DNA from: Streptosporangium carneum
Lineage (GTDB): Bacteria > Actinomycetota > Actinomycetes > Streptosporangiales > Streptosporangiaceae
Direction: 5' to 3'
DNA: 64,000 bases
Assembly (NCBI RefSeq): GCF_027922005.1
Contig: NZ_BSEV01000036.1
Coordinates: 1-64,000 of the forward strand
Within the stretch, counting starts at the first letter, position 1. Every line of letters starts with the position of its first letter. Below the pieces are notes generated by a model. It saw only the letters and a list, made by a program, of their open reading frames with translations, made no database searches and was not told the origin of the DNA. This document shows, in pieces, positions 32,558 through 41,423 of this stretch. Position numbers and translations under genes: made by a program.

Positions 32558-32958
32558 GAGGTTGACGTCGTCGGGCCAGGTCGGCGCGTGCTCCCGCGAG
32601 TGTCCTTCTTGAGCTGAAGAGGGTTCACGCGGCGCCCGGGGATGACGGACGTAACGGCCTGGACAGCAGCGCGCTCCGCTCGCTCTCCATACAGGAGGAC
32701 GAGCGGGGCACTTCGTGCGTCTGATGTCAGCGGGCCCGCCAGGCGCGGCGGGCGGCGTCGGCGAGGCGGGTCTGTGCGGCGTCCAGCGTGTCGAGCTCGG
32801 AATCCATGCCGCCATGGCGGCGCGGCCGGATGGGCGTGTGTGGGTGAACGGGGCGTGCGGGCGGGGCGCGGGGTAACAACACCCTTCCCGTAACGCTCGG
32901 CGATTTCATGACTACTCACAGCTAGGGTCGAAGGAGTCGCCCCTGAAAGGACCATCCG
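32558..32958. other. 400-base gap with no supported gene
   Basis: Between two secreted-protein genes. On the minus strand at 32727-32807 a 26-residue run (MDSELDTLDAAQTRLADAAR, then RAWRAR and stop) has coding-like composition and may be the remnant or end of a lost gene. Nothing else stands out. Confidence 0.3.
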
Positions 32959-33267
32959 ATGAGACACCTCCCCACTCTCCTGGCCGCAGCCGCGGCCGGG
33001 ACGCTCGCACTCGCCTGCGCCGGCCCCGCCTCCGCGGCGTCAGGAGCCGTGCGCCTGTACTCGCAAGACGGCCAGGTCGAGACGGTCACCGACCCGCAGC
33101 GGGGCGTCTGCCATCGGGGTTTCGGCGCCAACAGCGCCGTGGTGAACCAGACCGAGGGCACGATCCTGATCTTCCCTGACCCGAACTGCCGGACCAGGAC
33201 CTTCAACCCGGTGGACCCCGGCGAGGCCAAGCACGGCAACATCGGCAGCTTCCTTGCGCTGGACTGA
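32959..33267 (+). CDS. Small secreted protein (102 aa), beta-rich, unknown
   Basis: The signal peptide (MRHLPTLLAAAAAGTLALAC, cleavage near ASA-ASG) is followed by ~75 residues with two cysteines (GVCHRGF and PNCRTRTF) probably forming a disulfide. The pattern AVRLYSQDGQVETVTDP, then NQTEGTILIFPDPNC, NPVDPGE and GSFLALD is that of small secreted beta-sandwich proteins of actinomycetes. GAAAGGACC precedes ATG 32959. A hairpin follows the stop. Function unknown. Confidence 0.7.
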   Translation: MRHLPTLLAAAAAGTLALACAGPASAASGAVRLYSQDGQVETVTDPQRGVCHRGFGANSAVVNQTEGTILIFPDPNCRTRTFNPVDPGEAKHGNIGSFLALD

Positions 33268-33287
33268 AACGCAGGCGGACAGCAGGA

Positions 33288-33317
33288 CGCCCCGCCTCCA
33301 GCGCGGAGGACGGGGCG
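33288..33317 (+). terminator. GC-rich hairpin after the small secreted gene
   Basis: CGCCCCGCCTCC (33288-33299) and GGAGGACGGGGCG (33305-33317) pair over 12 positions with one bulge. It starts 20 bases after the stop at 33267. No T run follows, so termination is probable rather than certain. Confidence 0.5.
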
Positions 33318-33529
33318 GCAGGGGCGAGGGCATCACGATCGCGGACGCACCGGCATAATCGGCGTTATCAGGGTGTCCGCTTCAAGTAGTTGGTCAGTGT
33401 GGCGTGCTTCACGCCCAGCTCGCCGGCTCTACTTCGCTGACTTCGGACTCGCTCTGAGCTCCCGCTTCGACCTTTCGGCGGACGAGTCCGACTTCCTCTC
33501 GGACCACCTCGCGTACGACCACTGCTACT

Positions 33530-33770
33530 CGGCCCGCGCCGCTGGGTCGTCGAGACCAACCCCACCAGCGCCCCTGACCATCGGTCCGATTTCGTGCGGG
33601 CCGAGCTTCACCACGACGGGCCGGTCGTCCTTGCGGCGGCGGTGGAAGGCTGGTGCGGGCCCAGACAGGACGGCCTCAACCGCCTGCCGACTCCCCTGGC
33701 GGAGTCCTTCGCCGCCGACTTCACCCCCTGGCCGAGACCTACGCCCGGCACCTGGGGGGTCCCAGTAGCA
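33530..33770 (+). pseudogene. Decayed gene fragment, family unknown
   Basis: One frame reads RWVVETNPTSAPDHRSDFVR and continues AELHHDGPVVLAAAVEGWCG, with PTPLAESFAADF after that. It has coding-like composition but no start, then appears to shift frame (the next frame continues LAETYARHLGGPSSN) and loses coherence by about 33,800. On the opposite strand at 33368-33450 a short tail, GELGVKHATLTNYLKRTP, looks like the end of a helix-turn-helix. Together 33.3-33.9 kb looks like a graveyard of broken genes. Confidence 0.45.
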
Positions 33771-33896
33771 ATCGCGGAAGATCCGACGGATATGGGCCTG
33801 ACCTGTATGGATGGGCTTTGGGCCCGCTGTCCCGTGATCGTGTTTTTCACGGAGTCCCGCAGGTCAGCAGCAACACCGTCGGAGTCTGCTTCATTG

Positions 33897-34652
33897 CTAC
33901 CGGGACCCCGCGTCGCGATGACGCGATGACGGGAACGGGGTCGCGCACCGGGTGGCGAGGCCGTCCAGGAGGCAGCCGAGGCCGAACGCGAAGCGCCGCT
34001 CGCTCTCGCGTTCGACGTCGATCTCGCCCGTGGCGGCCATCCGGCCGGCCAGCGTCGGGTGGCGTTCGGCGATCTGGCGCAGGTACTCGGCCGCCCGCTC
34101 GTCCCAGCCTGACCCGGTTCCGCTCATGCGGGCCAGCGTGTCGCGCCAGGCAACCTCCGCGATGACCGCGCCGACCACGTGGTCGTTGACGGCGGCCATG
34201 GCGGCGTCGAGGTCGGAGCCGACGAACCCGGCGCGCTCCAGCAGGCGCAGCCCGGTCTCGGCCAGGGCGAGTGCGTTCGGGCCGAGGTTGGGCCTGACGG
34301 TCAGCTCGGACAGGGCCCACCGGTGACGCAGCAGCATGGCGCGGTTGCTGCGGGCCAGCGCCGCCAGGCCGTCCCGCCAGTCGGACGTGCCGGGGTCGGC
34401 ACGCACCTCGGCCAGCACGCGGTCGAGGGCCAGCTCCAGCAGGTCGTCCTTGGTGTGGACGTACCAGTACAGCGACCCGGCGGTCACCCCCAACTCGGTG
34501 GCGACGCGACGCATCGACAGGCCACGGTGACCCTCGGCGTCGAGGACGGCGGCCGCCACGTCGACGATCCGCTCGCGGGTGAGCTGGCGGTCGCGCGGCG
34601 GCCGCTCGGGACGCAGCCACACGGACCCGCCGGAGGACTCTGACGACGGCAC
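33897..34652 (-). CDS. TetR-family transcriptional regulator
   Basis: A 251-residue regulator. The N-terminal helix-turn-helix (residues ~25-70; RERIVDVAAAVLDAEG, RRVATELGVTAGSLYWYVHT, KDDLLELALDRVL) is of TetR type. The long C-terminal domain (WRDGLAALARSNRAMLLRHR, then NDHVVGAV) is like the TetR_C_1 class that binds tetracycline-like or other aromatic ligands. It has no partner gene: upstream is a 284-base empty stretch and downstream the decayed region. It may have lost its target. Confidence 0.88.
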   Translation of the reverse strand: MPSSESSGGSVWLRPERPPRDRQLTRERIVDVAAAVLDAEGHRGLSMRRVATELGVTAGSLYWYVHTKDDLLELALDRVLAEVRADPGTSDWRDGLAALARSNRAMLLRHRWALSELTVRPNLGPNALALAETGLRLLERAGFVGSDLDAAMAAVNDHVVGAVIAEVAWRDTLARMSGTGSGWDERAAEYLRQIAERHPTLAGRMAATGEIDVERESERRFAFGLGCLLDGLATRCATPFPSSRHRDAGSR

Positions 34653-34936
34653 GCGATCACCCTACCCGCCTTGACGGTGTCCGCACCTACGCCCACCCCG
34701 GCACGCCCCCCAAGAACGGCCGCCATTCGCTGTATGAAAGGACCGCAACCACCTGCGCCCGCCAGGCCGGAGGCCTGAACCCGCCAGGGCTCAGCTGAGA
34801 CGGCCGGCCGGACCACCCGCCCCCCTCCACGCGGACCCACCCCCACCCTCGACAGCGGCAGCCCGAACAGCCCCACTCACCCGACAAAGAGCAGCCCCAC
34901 AACCCCCGCAGCGTGAACAGCCTCGCGCGGAGCGGC

Positions 34937-35608
34937 CTACCGCTGCGCGTCCCCCTCCACCCGCTCCTGCCTGTCCGCCGGCCCGGGGAGGGTGGGCTCC
35001 AGGTAATGGGCGTGGATGACCGACTCGATCCGCTCGGAGTCGCCGGAGGCGAGGCCCGCGATGACGAGGCGGTGGCGGTTGGCGGCCTCGGCCATCCCCA
35101 GCTGCTGGCGGTCGAGAGAGGATCGCATGAGCGCGTACATGTGGCCGTTCATGGTCTCCCAGAGCTCGGCCAGACGCCGCCGCCCCGAGGCCAGGACGAT
35201 CTCGCGGTGGAAGCGGGTGTCGATGTCCACCAGCTCCTGCATGTCACCGGCCTCCGCGGCGCCCGTCATCTCCTGGACGATCAGTTCGAGGCGTTCGAAG
35301 AACCCCTTGGGGAGGTTGGTGACGGCGTCGCGGGCGGCGGCGGTCTCCAGGACGCACCGGGCGTAGCAGATGTCCTGGATGTCCTCGTTGGACATGCGGG
35401 TGACCATGCTGTAACGCCGGGGGTTGATGTCGACCAGGCCCTCGTTGGACAGGTCGCGGAGCGCCTGGCGCACGGTCGCCCGGCTCACTCCGTAGTCCTC
35501 GGCGATGCCGGCCTCGACGAGGCGGGTGCCTGCGGGCAGCTCGTCGTTGAGGATCTTGCGTCGCAGCGCCAGCCGTACCGTGTCGGGTAGGGATAGGTGT
35601 TCGAGCAC
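34937..35608 (-). CDS. GntR-family (FadR/FCD) regulator, last gene of the Opp-TldD operon
   Basis: A 223-residue FadR-type regulator: winged HTH at ~10-70 (LRRKILNDELPAGTRLVEAG, then DYGVSRATVRQALRDL) and an FCD ligand domain, with helices containing DIDTRFHREIVLASG and NRHRLVIAGL that carry the Asp/His metal-ligand pattern of the family. GTG 35608 is preceded by AGGGGAA. It ends the 47-35 kb operon and is the best candidate to bind the palindrome present in front of both neighbouring operons; that link is inferred. Confidence 0.88.
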   Translation of the reverse strand: MLEHLSLPDTVRLALRRKILNDELPAGTRLVEAGIAEDYGVSRATVRQALRDLSNEGLVDINPRRYSMVTRMSNEDIQDICYARCVLETAAARDAVTNLPKGFFERLELIVQEMTGAAEAGDMQELVDIDTRFHREIVLASGRRRLAELWETMNGHMYALMRSSLDRQQLGMAEAANRHRLVIAGLASGDSERIESVIHAHYLEPTLPGPADRQERVEGDAQR

Positions 35609-35672
35609 TTCCCCTGGTGTCCTCTCTCCGTAGCTCGCGTTGACGCCTGTCTGCTTCAGTATGGGCCGCTGT

Positions 35673-36524
35673 TCAGTATGGGACGCCGTGCAGCGCGTCC
35701 TCCGTCAGCCCCGGCTCGCAGTCCGGGTCGACCGTGACGGTCAGCCGGTCCGCCGGGCCGCTGACGATGGGGGTCACTCCGGGGCCGTGTCCCGGCAGCG
35801 GGCTGTCGCCGTGCACGACGACGCCGAGCGTGCGCCAGCCGCGCCGGTAGCCCATGTTGTGCCGTACGTCGATGTCGTCCAGGCAGACGAGGTCGCCGAG
35901 GCGGAGCCCGGCCAGGCCCGGGGTGGACGGCGTGACCTGGACGTCCAGGTCCCACATCTGCGCGGGGCGGCCCAGGCCGTTGCCCGCCAGCCTGCTGGGC
36001 ACCACGCCGCGGACGGTCGCGGCCAGGCCCTCGGCGTCGATCCGCAGGGGCAGGCGCTCCAGCAGGCGGGGGTCGAGGTTGAGCAGCTCGACGCCGGGGA
36101 CGCCCAGACGCGCGCCCTGGCCGTGGGCGCGGACGCTCATCCCGTCGCCGGGGCGCAGCGCGGCCAGGTGCTCCTGCGACAGGCTGACGATCACCCGGCC
36201 CGCCTCGCCCCGCTTGCCCACGACCCGGCCCCGCGCGCCCCGCGCGGCTCCGGTGCGGACCACGACCTCGTTGCCCACGCAGGCGTAGGCGGTCAGCGCG
36301 AGGCGGGCCGACGGGTCCGGGTGGACCAGACAGGCCCCCGGCGCGGCGTGGTCGGCGTCGAAGCCGAACGCCGAGTCGCCCAGCCGCACCCCCAGCACGA
36401 CGCCCCCGTCTCCCGCCGGGACGTAGGGGCGTCCCTCGGCGTCGATCCGGTACGGGTTCATGCCGTCGATCTCGGGGTGCTCGACCACCCCGAGAAGGTT
36501 CACGGCCAGCACGGTCGCGGTCAT
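35673..36524 (-). CDS. DUF4438 protein, paralogue A
   Basis: A 283-residue DUF4438-family protein, recognisable by YRIDAEGRPYVPAGDGGVVL, RLGDSAFGFDADHAAPGACL, YACVGNEV, the HGQGARLGVPGVELLNLDPRLL-like region and the C-terminal GWRTLGVVVHGDSPLPGHGPGVT block. No enzymatic role is established for this family to my knowledge. ATG 36524 overlaps the stop of the other DUF4438 gene (ATGA). A pair of TTCAGTATGGG direct repeats (35655 and 35672) lies at its 3' end. Paralogous to the next gene upstream; the two could form a heteromer. Confidence 0.82.
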   Translation of the reverse strand: MTATVLAVNLLGVVEHPEIDGMNPYRIDAEGRPYVPAGDGGVVLGVRLGDSAFGFDADHAAPGACLVHPDPSARLALTAYACVGNEVVVRTGAARGARGRVVGKRGEAGRVIVSLSQEHLAALRPGDGMSVRAHGQGARLGVPGVELLNLDPRLLERLPLRIDAEGLAATVRGVVPSRLAGNGLGRPAQMWDLDVQVTPSTPGLAGLRLGDLVCLDDIDVRHNMGYRRGWRTLGVVVHGDSPLPGHGPGVTPIVSGPADRLTVTVDPDCEPGLTEDALHGVPY

Positions 36525-37363
36525 CGGATCCCTCCCAGGTTGGCGTCGGAGTCGTGGACGATGTGGAAGGCGTCGGCGGGGCCGCTGATCAACGAGGAGG
36601 GGCCCGGACCGTGACCGTAGAGCATGCAGTGACCGGTGGAGATCACGCCGATAGTGACATACCCGGCCCGGTGCCCGCGACCGAACCGGTGGTCGGTGTC
36701 CTCCAGCGCCACGAAGTCGCCGATCCGCAGCCCTTCCAGGCCGAGCGACAGGTCCGGCGACTGGCCCGCGTAGGCGCCCATGAGGTCGGTGTTGGCGAAC
36801 TCGGAGGCCATGCCGACGCCCGCTCCCACGGCCTCCGCGGGCGCCGTCGCGGCCACGTGCACCTCGAGTCTTCCGTCCGCGCGCGTGCCGCCCGGCATCC
36901 GCTCGATCAGGCCGGGGTCGCAGTTCTTCACCACGAGGTCGGGGTGGTCGGCGAGCCGCAGCCCCTGGCCGCGGGCGACGACCGTGACGGGGTCGCCGAC
37001 GGTGACCTCGGCGAGCGTCTCCTCGGGGAAGTCGGCGAGCACGTAGGCGTGCTGGCCGATCACGAAGCCCTCCGCTCCCGAGGCGGTGCGCACCGTGTTG
37101 CCGACGCAGGCGAGGAACTGCAGCGCCATGTTGGCGCCCGCCTCCCTGTGCCTGATGGACAGCCCCGGCTCCAGGTGGTCGGCGGCGTATCCGGTGGCGG
37201 GGTCGCCGCAGTGCACGCCGAGCGTGACCCCGCCCATGCCGGGCAGCAGGAAGGGGTGGCCGTCGGCGTCGACGTGGTAGCCGTTCCTGTTCGCGAGCGG
37301 CGGCCAGACCTCGCCGGTGAGGATCTGGGTGACCAGGCGGTCGGCGTTGGTCCTGACCCTCAT
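36521..37363 (-). CDS. DUF4438 protein, paralogue B
   Basis: A 280-residue DUF4438-family protein: NRNGYHVDADGHPFLLPGMG, CGDPATGYAADHLEPGLSIR, FLACVGNTV, ARGQGLRLADHPDLVVKNCD and GHGPGPSSLISGPAD. The same order of blocks as paralogue A shows an old duplication; the conserved GHGPG and ADH-EPG motifs are in both. The frame extends far upstream but only as antisense-like sequence. ATG 37363 overlaps the PmbA stop (ATGA). Tight coupling with TldD/PmbA suggests a role in processing or binding the same substrate. Confidence 0.82.
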   Translation of the reverse strand: MRVRTNADRLVTQILTGEVWPPLANRNGYHVDADGHPFLLPGMGGVTLGVHCGDPATGYAADHLEPGLSIRHREAGANMALQFLACVGNTVRTASGAEGFVIGQHAYVLADFPEETLAEVTVGDPVTVVARGQGLRLADHPDLVVKNCDPGLIERMPGGTRADGRLEVHVAATAPAEAVGAGVGMASEFANTDLMGAYAGQSPDLSLGLEGLRIGDFVALEDTDHRFGRGHRAGYVTIGVISTGHCMLYGHGPGPSSLISGPADAFHIVHDSDANLGGIR

Positions 37364-38715
37364 GGCCTCGGCCCGAACCTGAAGCCGCGCACCCGCAGGG
37401 CGGGGGCGGTCGCGGCGCCGTTCCACACGTTCATCAACGCCTGGGTCGCCACCCGGTCGCCGACCGCGTCCACCCTGGACAGCAGCCCGAAGACGCTCTC
37501 GGTGAACCGCTTGCCCGCCACCGGGCGGGTGATCCTGCCGTTCTCGATGAGGAAGCAGCCGTCCCTGCTCACCCCGGTGATCGTGCTCTCCTGCGGGTCG
37601 ACGACGCGGGTGTACCAGAAGCGCTGCACGTACACCCCGCGTTCGACTCCGGCGACGAGCTCGTCCTGCGGCGTCGTGCCCGGGGCCAGGACGAGGTTGG
37701 CGGGGATCGCGGCCGGGGACTCCTCGCGGGCGATGTGGGCGTGCCCGGTCGAGGGCGTGCCGAGTCTCGCGGCCGTCGCCAGGTCGGTGACCGCCTCGCC
37801 GACCCTTCCCTCGGTCAGGAAGTCGACCCGCCGTTTCGGCACCCCTTCGATGTCGAACGGGAACGGCAGCCCGACGTCGGCGAGCGCGTCGTCGGCGACC
37901 GTGATCGACGGCGCGGCCATCCGCGCGCCGGGGGTGCGGGCGACCGCCCCGACCCCGGCGGCCGCGGCCGCCCCGGTGAACCCGAACGCGCCGAAGAAGT
38001 GGAGCAGCTCCCCCGCCGCCAGCGGGCCGAGGACCACGTCCTGGACGCCGTCGGGCAGCTCGACCGGCTCCCGGCTGCGCGCGGCCTCCGCCACGGTGCG
38101 CTCGACGGCCTCCCGGACGCCGAGGGCCGGCGCGGACCTGCCGAGGTCGCACCAGTAGGACGACCCGCCGCCCGCCTTGACGGTGAGGGCGCCCGAGGCC
38201 TCGGTCGCGGCGGCGTAGGCCCGCACGCCCGCGGTGGTCGCCACCGCCAGCTCGGTGACGGCACGCCCGAACATGCCGTAGGCCCGCCCGCCCGCGGCCG
38301 CCGCCTCGCGCATGGCGTGCGCGGCGTCCCGCGAGCGGGCCGCGGCGTCCCACGCCTCCACGTCGGCGTGCCACAGATCGAGCTCCGGGTAGGGGCTCGC
38401 GGCGGCCACGCGATGGGAGGCGGGACGCCCGCCTCCGGCTCCGCCCTCCGCCAGGGCCAGCGCGGTGCGCACCGCCGCGCCGGGGTCCTCGATCCTGGAG
38501 GTGGCCGCCCTCGCCGTGCGGCCGCCCACGACGACCCTGACCATGAGCTGGCGTTCCACGATGTCCTGTGCCTGGTGGATCCGCTCCCCGGCGAACCGGG
38601 TGTACTCCCCCGAGCGCACGGTCAGGAACGCCTCCGCCTCCTCGGCTCCCTTCGCGTGGGCCAGGGCCCTCTCGAGCGCCTCGACGGCGGCGTCTCCGCC
38701 GACGTACGGTTCCAT
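37360..38715 (-). CDS. pmbA: PmbA/TldE-type subunit of a TldD/PmbA metalloprotease
   Basis: A 451-residue TldD/PmbA-family protein of the non-zinc (PmbA/TldE) type: no HExxxH is present, as expected. Typical parts are YTRFAGERIHQAQDIVERQL near the N-terminus, and TISGVSRDGCF-like (here TITGVSRDGCFLIENGRITR) and GLLSRVDAVGDRV near the C-terminus. TldD/PmbA heterodimers degrade or trim small unfolded or modified peptides, including microcin precursors. ATG 38715 has GGGAG upstream. It lies 52 bases after tldD. Confidence 0.87.
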   Translation of the reverse strand: MEPYVGGDAAVEALERALAHAKGAEEAEAFLTVRSGEYTRFAGERIHQAQDIVERQLMVRVVVGGRTARAATSRIEDPGAAVRTALALAEGGAGGGRPASHRVAAASPYPELDLWHADVEAWDAAARSRDAAHAMREAAAAGGRAYGMFGRAVTELAVATTAGVRAYAAATEASGALTVKAGGGSSYWCDLGRSAPALGVREAVERTVAEAARSREPVELPDGVQDVVLGPLAAGELLHFFGAFGFTGAAAAAGVGAVARTPGARMAAPSITVADDALADVGLPFPFDIEGVPKRRVDFLTEGRVGEAVTDLATAARLGTPSTGHAHIAREESPAAIPANLVLAPGTTPQDELVAGVERGVYVQRFWYTRVVDPQESTITGVSRDGCFLIENGRITRPVAGKRFTESVFGLLSRVDAVGDRVATQALMNVWNGAATAPALRVRGFRFGPRP

Positions 38716-38767
38716 CACGCCACTCCCGTCCCGGCCCGCGCCGTCGTCGTCGTCGCGTACGGCCTCA

Positions 38768-40237
38768 TCACGCCACCCCGATCCGCACGTCGCGCACGAG
38801 CGTCGGGGAGGCGCCGTGCCCGAGGAAGCCCCACTGCTTGGGTTCGCCCTTGCCGCAGGGCATGCCGAACGCCCTGAACTCCACGGGGCCCGCGACGGCC
38901 TCGACGGAGCCCCAGAATCGCGGCGTCACTCCGCCGTAGGAGAAGTTCTTCAGCAGCCGCCCGCGTCTGCCCCGCCGTACCTCGTAGGCGACCTCGGTGC
39001 CGAACTGGAAGTTCCAGCGCCGCTCGTCGATGGACCAGCTGCGGTTGTCGTCGACGTAGTAGCCGTCGCCGAGGCGGTCGAGCAGCTCCTCCAGGCTGCC
39101 GGAGCCGGGTTCTAGGAAGACGTTGGTCGCGAAGCAGACCGGCGGGTAGGCCCAGCCGTCGGCTCTGGCCGCGCCGACCGGGGTGAGGCCGAGCCTGGCC
39201 GCGCTGTCCCTGCTGGACAGGAAGTCGACCACGACGCCTTCGCGGATCAGCTCTCTGCGCCCGGCCGGGGTGCCCTCGTCGTCCCAGGCGAAGGAGCCCC
39301 GGGTGCCGGGAACGGTCGGGTCGGCGGTGACGTTCACCGCGGGCGAGCCGTAGCGGAGCGTGCCGAGCGCGTCCGGGGTGATGAAGGAGGCCCCGGCGAA
39401 GTTGGACTCGTCGCCGAGGATGCGGTCGAGTTCGAGGGCGTGACCGCACGACTCGTGGATCTGCAGCGCCATCTGGGCGGGACCGATCACCAGGTCCCCG
39501 GTGCCGGAGGGCGCGGGCGGCGCGGTGAGCAGGGCGACCGCCTCCTCGCCGACCCGCGCGGCCTCCTCGACGAGCCGCAGCGACTCCACGTACTCCCAGC
39601 CCGCCCCCGCGGTGTTGCCGTGGAAGGAGTTGGGGTAGGAACGGCGCTGCACGTCGTGCTCGTCGGCCGCGAAGACCATCACCGTCGCGCCCGACTCGAC
39701 CAGGTGCTGGTGCTGCCTGGACCCCTCGCTGTCGGCGAAGTGCCGGTGCTGCCGCTTGGCGTTCAGCCCCACCTCGGCCGAGACGACCTTCTCCGGCGCG
39801 CCCGCGGCGGCCAGCGCCCGGTCGAGCAGGTCGTGCCTGCCGGTGTGGGAGAAGGGGTCGATCGCGGCCTCGGTGGCGTGGCGTCCCGAGGCGGGCGGGC
39901 GCGGCGGAAGGGTGATCCGCTCGTCGCTCGCCCAGGCCGCGGCGCGGGCGCCTGCGACGGCCCGCGCCGCGACGGCGCGGATGTCGGCCTCGTCGCCGAG
40001 CGGGGCGGCGGCGAATCCCCAGACTCCGTCGAGGAGCACCCGGACGCCGACGCCCAGGTTCAGCTCGGCGCGCTCGTCGCGCTCTCCGCCGCGTCTGCCG
40101 TACAGGCGGGTCTCCTCGCACTCGACCAGCCGCACGTCGGCGTAGCCGACGCCGGGCCCCGAGGCCGCGCCGAGCGCCGTCTCGCACAGTGCCCGCGCCG
40201 TCTCGTCGTCGTGGGCCGAGCCCCATTCGTGCGTCAC
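38768..40237 (-). CDS. tldD: TldD-type zinc metalloprotease subunit
   Basis: A 489-residue TldD-family protein with the zinc site H261-ESCG-H266 (QIHESCGHALELDRILG). It has the family C-terminal region (FSYGGVTPRFWGSVEAV, then FGMPCGKGEPKQW). The active site is expected to face a closed cavity formed with the PmbA subunit, limiting substrates to flexible peptides. GTG 40237 overlaps the oxidoreductase stop (GTGA). Co-operonic with an Opp importer, it should act on imported peptide-like compounds rather than on a maturing antibiotic, since no precursor-peptide gene is visible. Confidence 0.9.
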   Translation of the reverse strand: MTHEWGSAHDDETARALCETALGAASGPGVGYADVRLVECEETRLYGRRGGERDERAELNLGVGVRVLLDGVWGFAAAPLGDEADIRAVAARAVAGARAAAWASDERITLPPRPPASGRHATEAAIDPFSHTGRHDLLDRALAAAGAPEKVVSAEVGLNAKRQHRHFADSEGSRQHQHLVESGATVMVFAADEHDVQRRSYPNSFHGNTAGAGWEYVESLRLVEEAARVGEEAVALLTAPPAPSGTGDLVIGPAQMALQIHESCGHALELDRILGDESNFAGASFITPDALGTLRYGSPAVNVTADPTVPGTRGSFAWDDEGTPAGRRELIREGVVVDFLSSRDSAARLGLTPVGAARADGWAYPPVCFATNVFLEPGSGSLEELLDRLGDGYYVDDNRSWSIDERRWNFQFGTEVAYEVRRGRRGRLLKNFSYGGVTPRFWGSVEAVAGPVEFRAFGMPCGKGEPKQWGFLGHGASPTLVRDVRIGVA

Positions 40238-41373
40238 CGGGCCTCCTCGGGTGAGGCCTCGAGGGGGAAGGAGACCCAGCGGCGTTCGCGGAAGGACCTC
40301 TCGAAGGTGTTGACGGTCTCCTGGACCAGCGCGCCCTGCGCGAAGTCGCCCTGGTTGGCCGGGCCGCCGGACAGCAGTTCGTCGGCGAAGTCCTTGCAGA
40401 GGTTGGAGTAGAACAGGAAGGGCCAGTCCTCGGTGGAGCCGCCGCCCTCGGGGAAGAAGCGTTGCGGGATCTCCCGCTCGACGAACTCCACGGAGTCCTT
40501 GGTCGCCGTCCTGATCGTCTGGCAGACGCCGAACTCCTCGACGAGCCTGACGATGATCGCGCCCTCGGAGCCGTAGACGCGCGCCTCGATGCCGGGGTAG
40601 TTGCCGACCGTGACGAACGACGACTGGATCGAGGCGAGCGCGCCGCTTTCGAACTCGGCGATCCACATGTCGCCGTCGTCGATGTTCATCCGGGTCATCA
40701 GGCCGGTGTCGCGCACGACGCGTTCGGGGACGAAGTTGCGCATCGTCCCGACCACGGAGGTCATGGGCGAGCCGACCCACCAGTGCATGATGTCGATGAT
40801 CGGCGCGCCGTACCCCTCGATGGACGACACCTGGATGACGTCGGGGTCGGCGTTCGGGTCCTCCTGGCGCAGCGGGTTCGACGGGTCGAGCCACTGGCTG
40901 TTCTGCTCGTAGCCGTTGAAGATGTACGGCTCGCCCACGAAACCGGCGTCGATGAGCTCCTTGGCGTACTGCACGGCGGGCGCGTATCTGAAGGTGAAGC
41001 CCAGTTTGGTCTTCAGCCCCTTCGACCTGGCCAGCTCCGCGGCCCGCCGGGTCTGCCGGTAGTCCTTGTGCACCGGCTTCTCGCAGAGCACGTGCTTGCC
41101 CGCCTCCAGGGCGGCCCAGGTGATCTCGAAGTGCGTCCGGTTGCCGGTGGTCACGTCGATCACGTCGATCGCCGGGTCGTCGAGCAGCTCGCGGTAGTCG
41201 GTGACGCGGCGGCCGACGCCGAAGCGTTCGCCCACCTCCGCGACCAGCTCGGCGTCGACGTCGGCGAGGGCGACCACTTCGACGCGGGGGTCGCGCTGCC
41301 AGCCGGGGATGTGGGCGGCCTGCGCCCAGCGGCCCGCGCCCACCACGGCGACCCGCAGCTTGTCCTGTCCCAT
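40234..41373 (-). CDS. Gfo/Idh/MocA-family NAD(P)-dependent oxidoreductase
   Basis: A 379-residue dehydrogenase. The Rossmann motif is GAGRWA (12-17), and the family EKP signature is E98-K99-P100 (LCEKPVHKDY), with the lysine in catalysis. DIMHWWVGSP supplies the His region of the C-terminal domain. Members act on sugars, inositols and some amino-containing or aromatic substrates. It lies between the permease DppB gene (50 bases) and tldD (4-base overlap), so it is an integral part of the operon and hints that the imported compound carries a sugar-like or hydroxyl moiety. Confidence 0.9.
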   Translation of the reverse strand: MGQDKLRVAVVGAGRWAQAAHIPGWQRDPRVEVVALADVDAELVAEVGERFGVGRRVTDYRELLDDPAIDVIDVTTGNRTHFEITWAALEAGKHVLCEKPVHKDYRQTRRAAELARSKGLKTKLGFTFRYAPAVQYAKELIDAGFVGEPYIFNGYEQNSQWLDPSNPLRQEDPNADPDVIQVSSIEGYGAPIIDIMHWWVGSPMTSVVGTMRNFVPERVVRDTGLMTRMNIDDGDMWIAEFESGALASIQSSFVTVGNYPGIEARVYGSEGAIIVRLVEEFGVCQTIRTATKDSVEFVEREIPQRFFPEGGGSTEDWPFLFYSNLCKDFADELLSGGPANQGDFAQGALVQETVNTFERSFRERRWVSFPLEASPEEAR

Positions 41374-41423
41374 ACGAAAAGATCCCTTCGGGGGTTGGCG
41401 CCGATCCGGAGTCGTGGCCCGGG

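Noticed and set aside
38768-40237. TldD/PmbA as a RiPP or microcin maturation system
   Set aside because: No precursor-peptide ORF, modification enzyme or export gene is visible nearby; the neighbours are an importer and catabolic enzymes.
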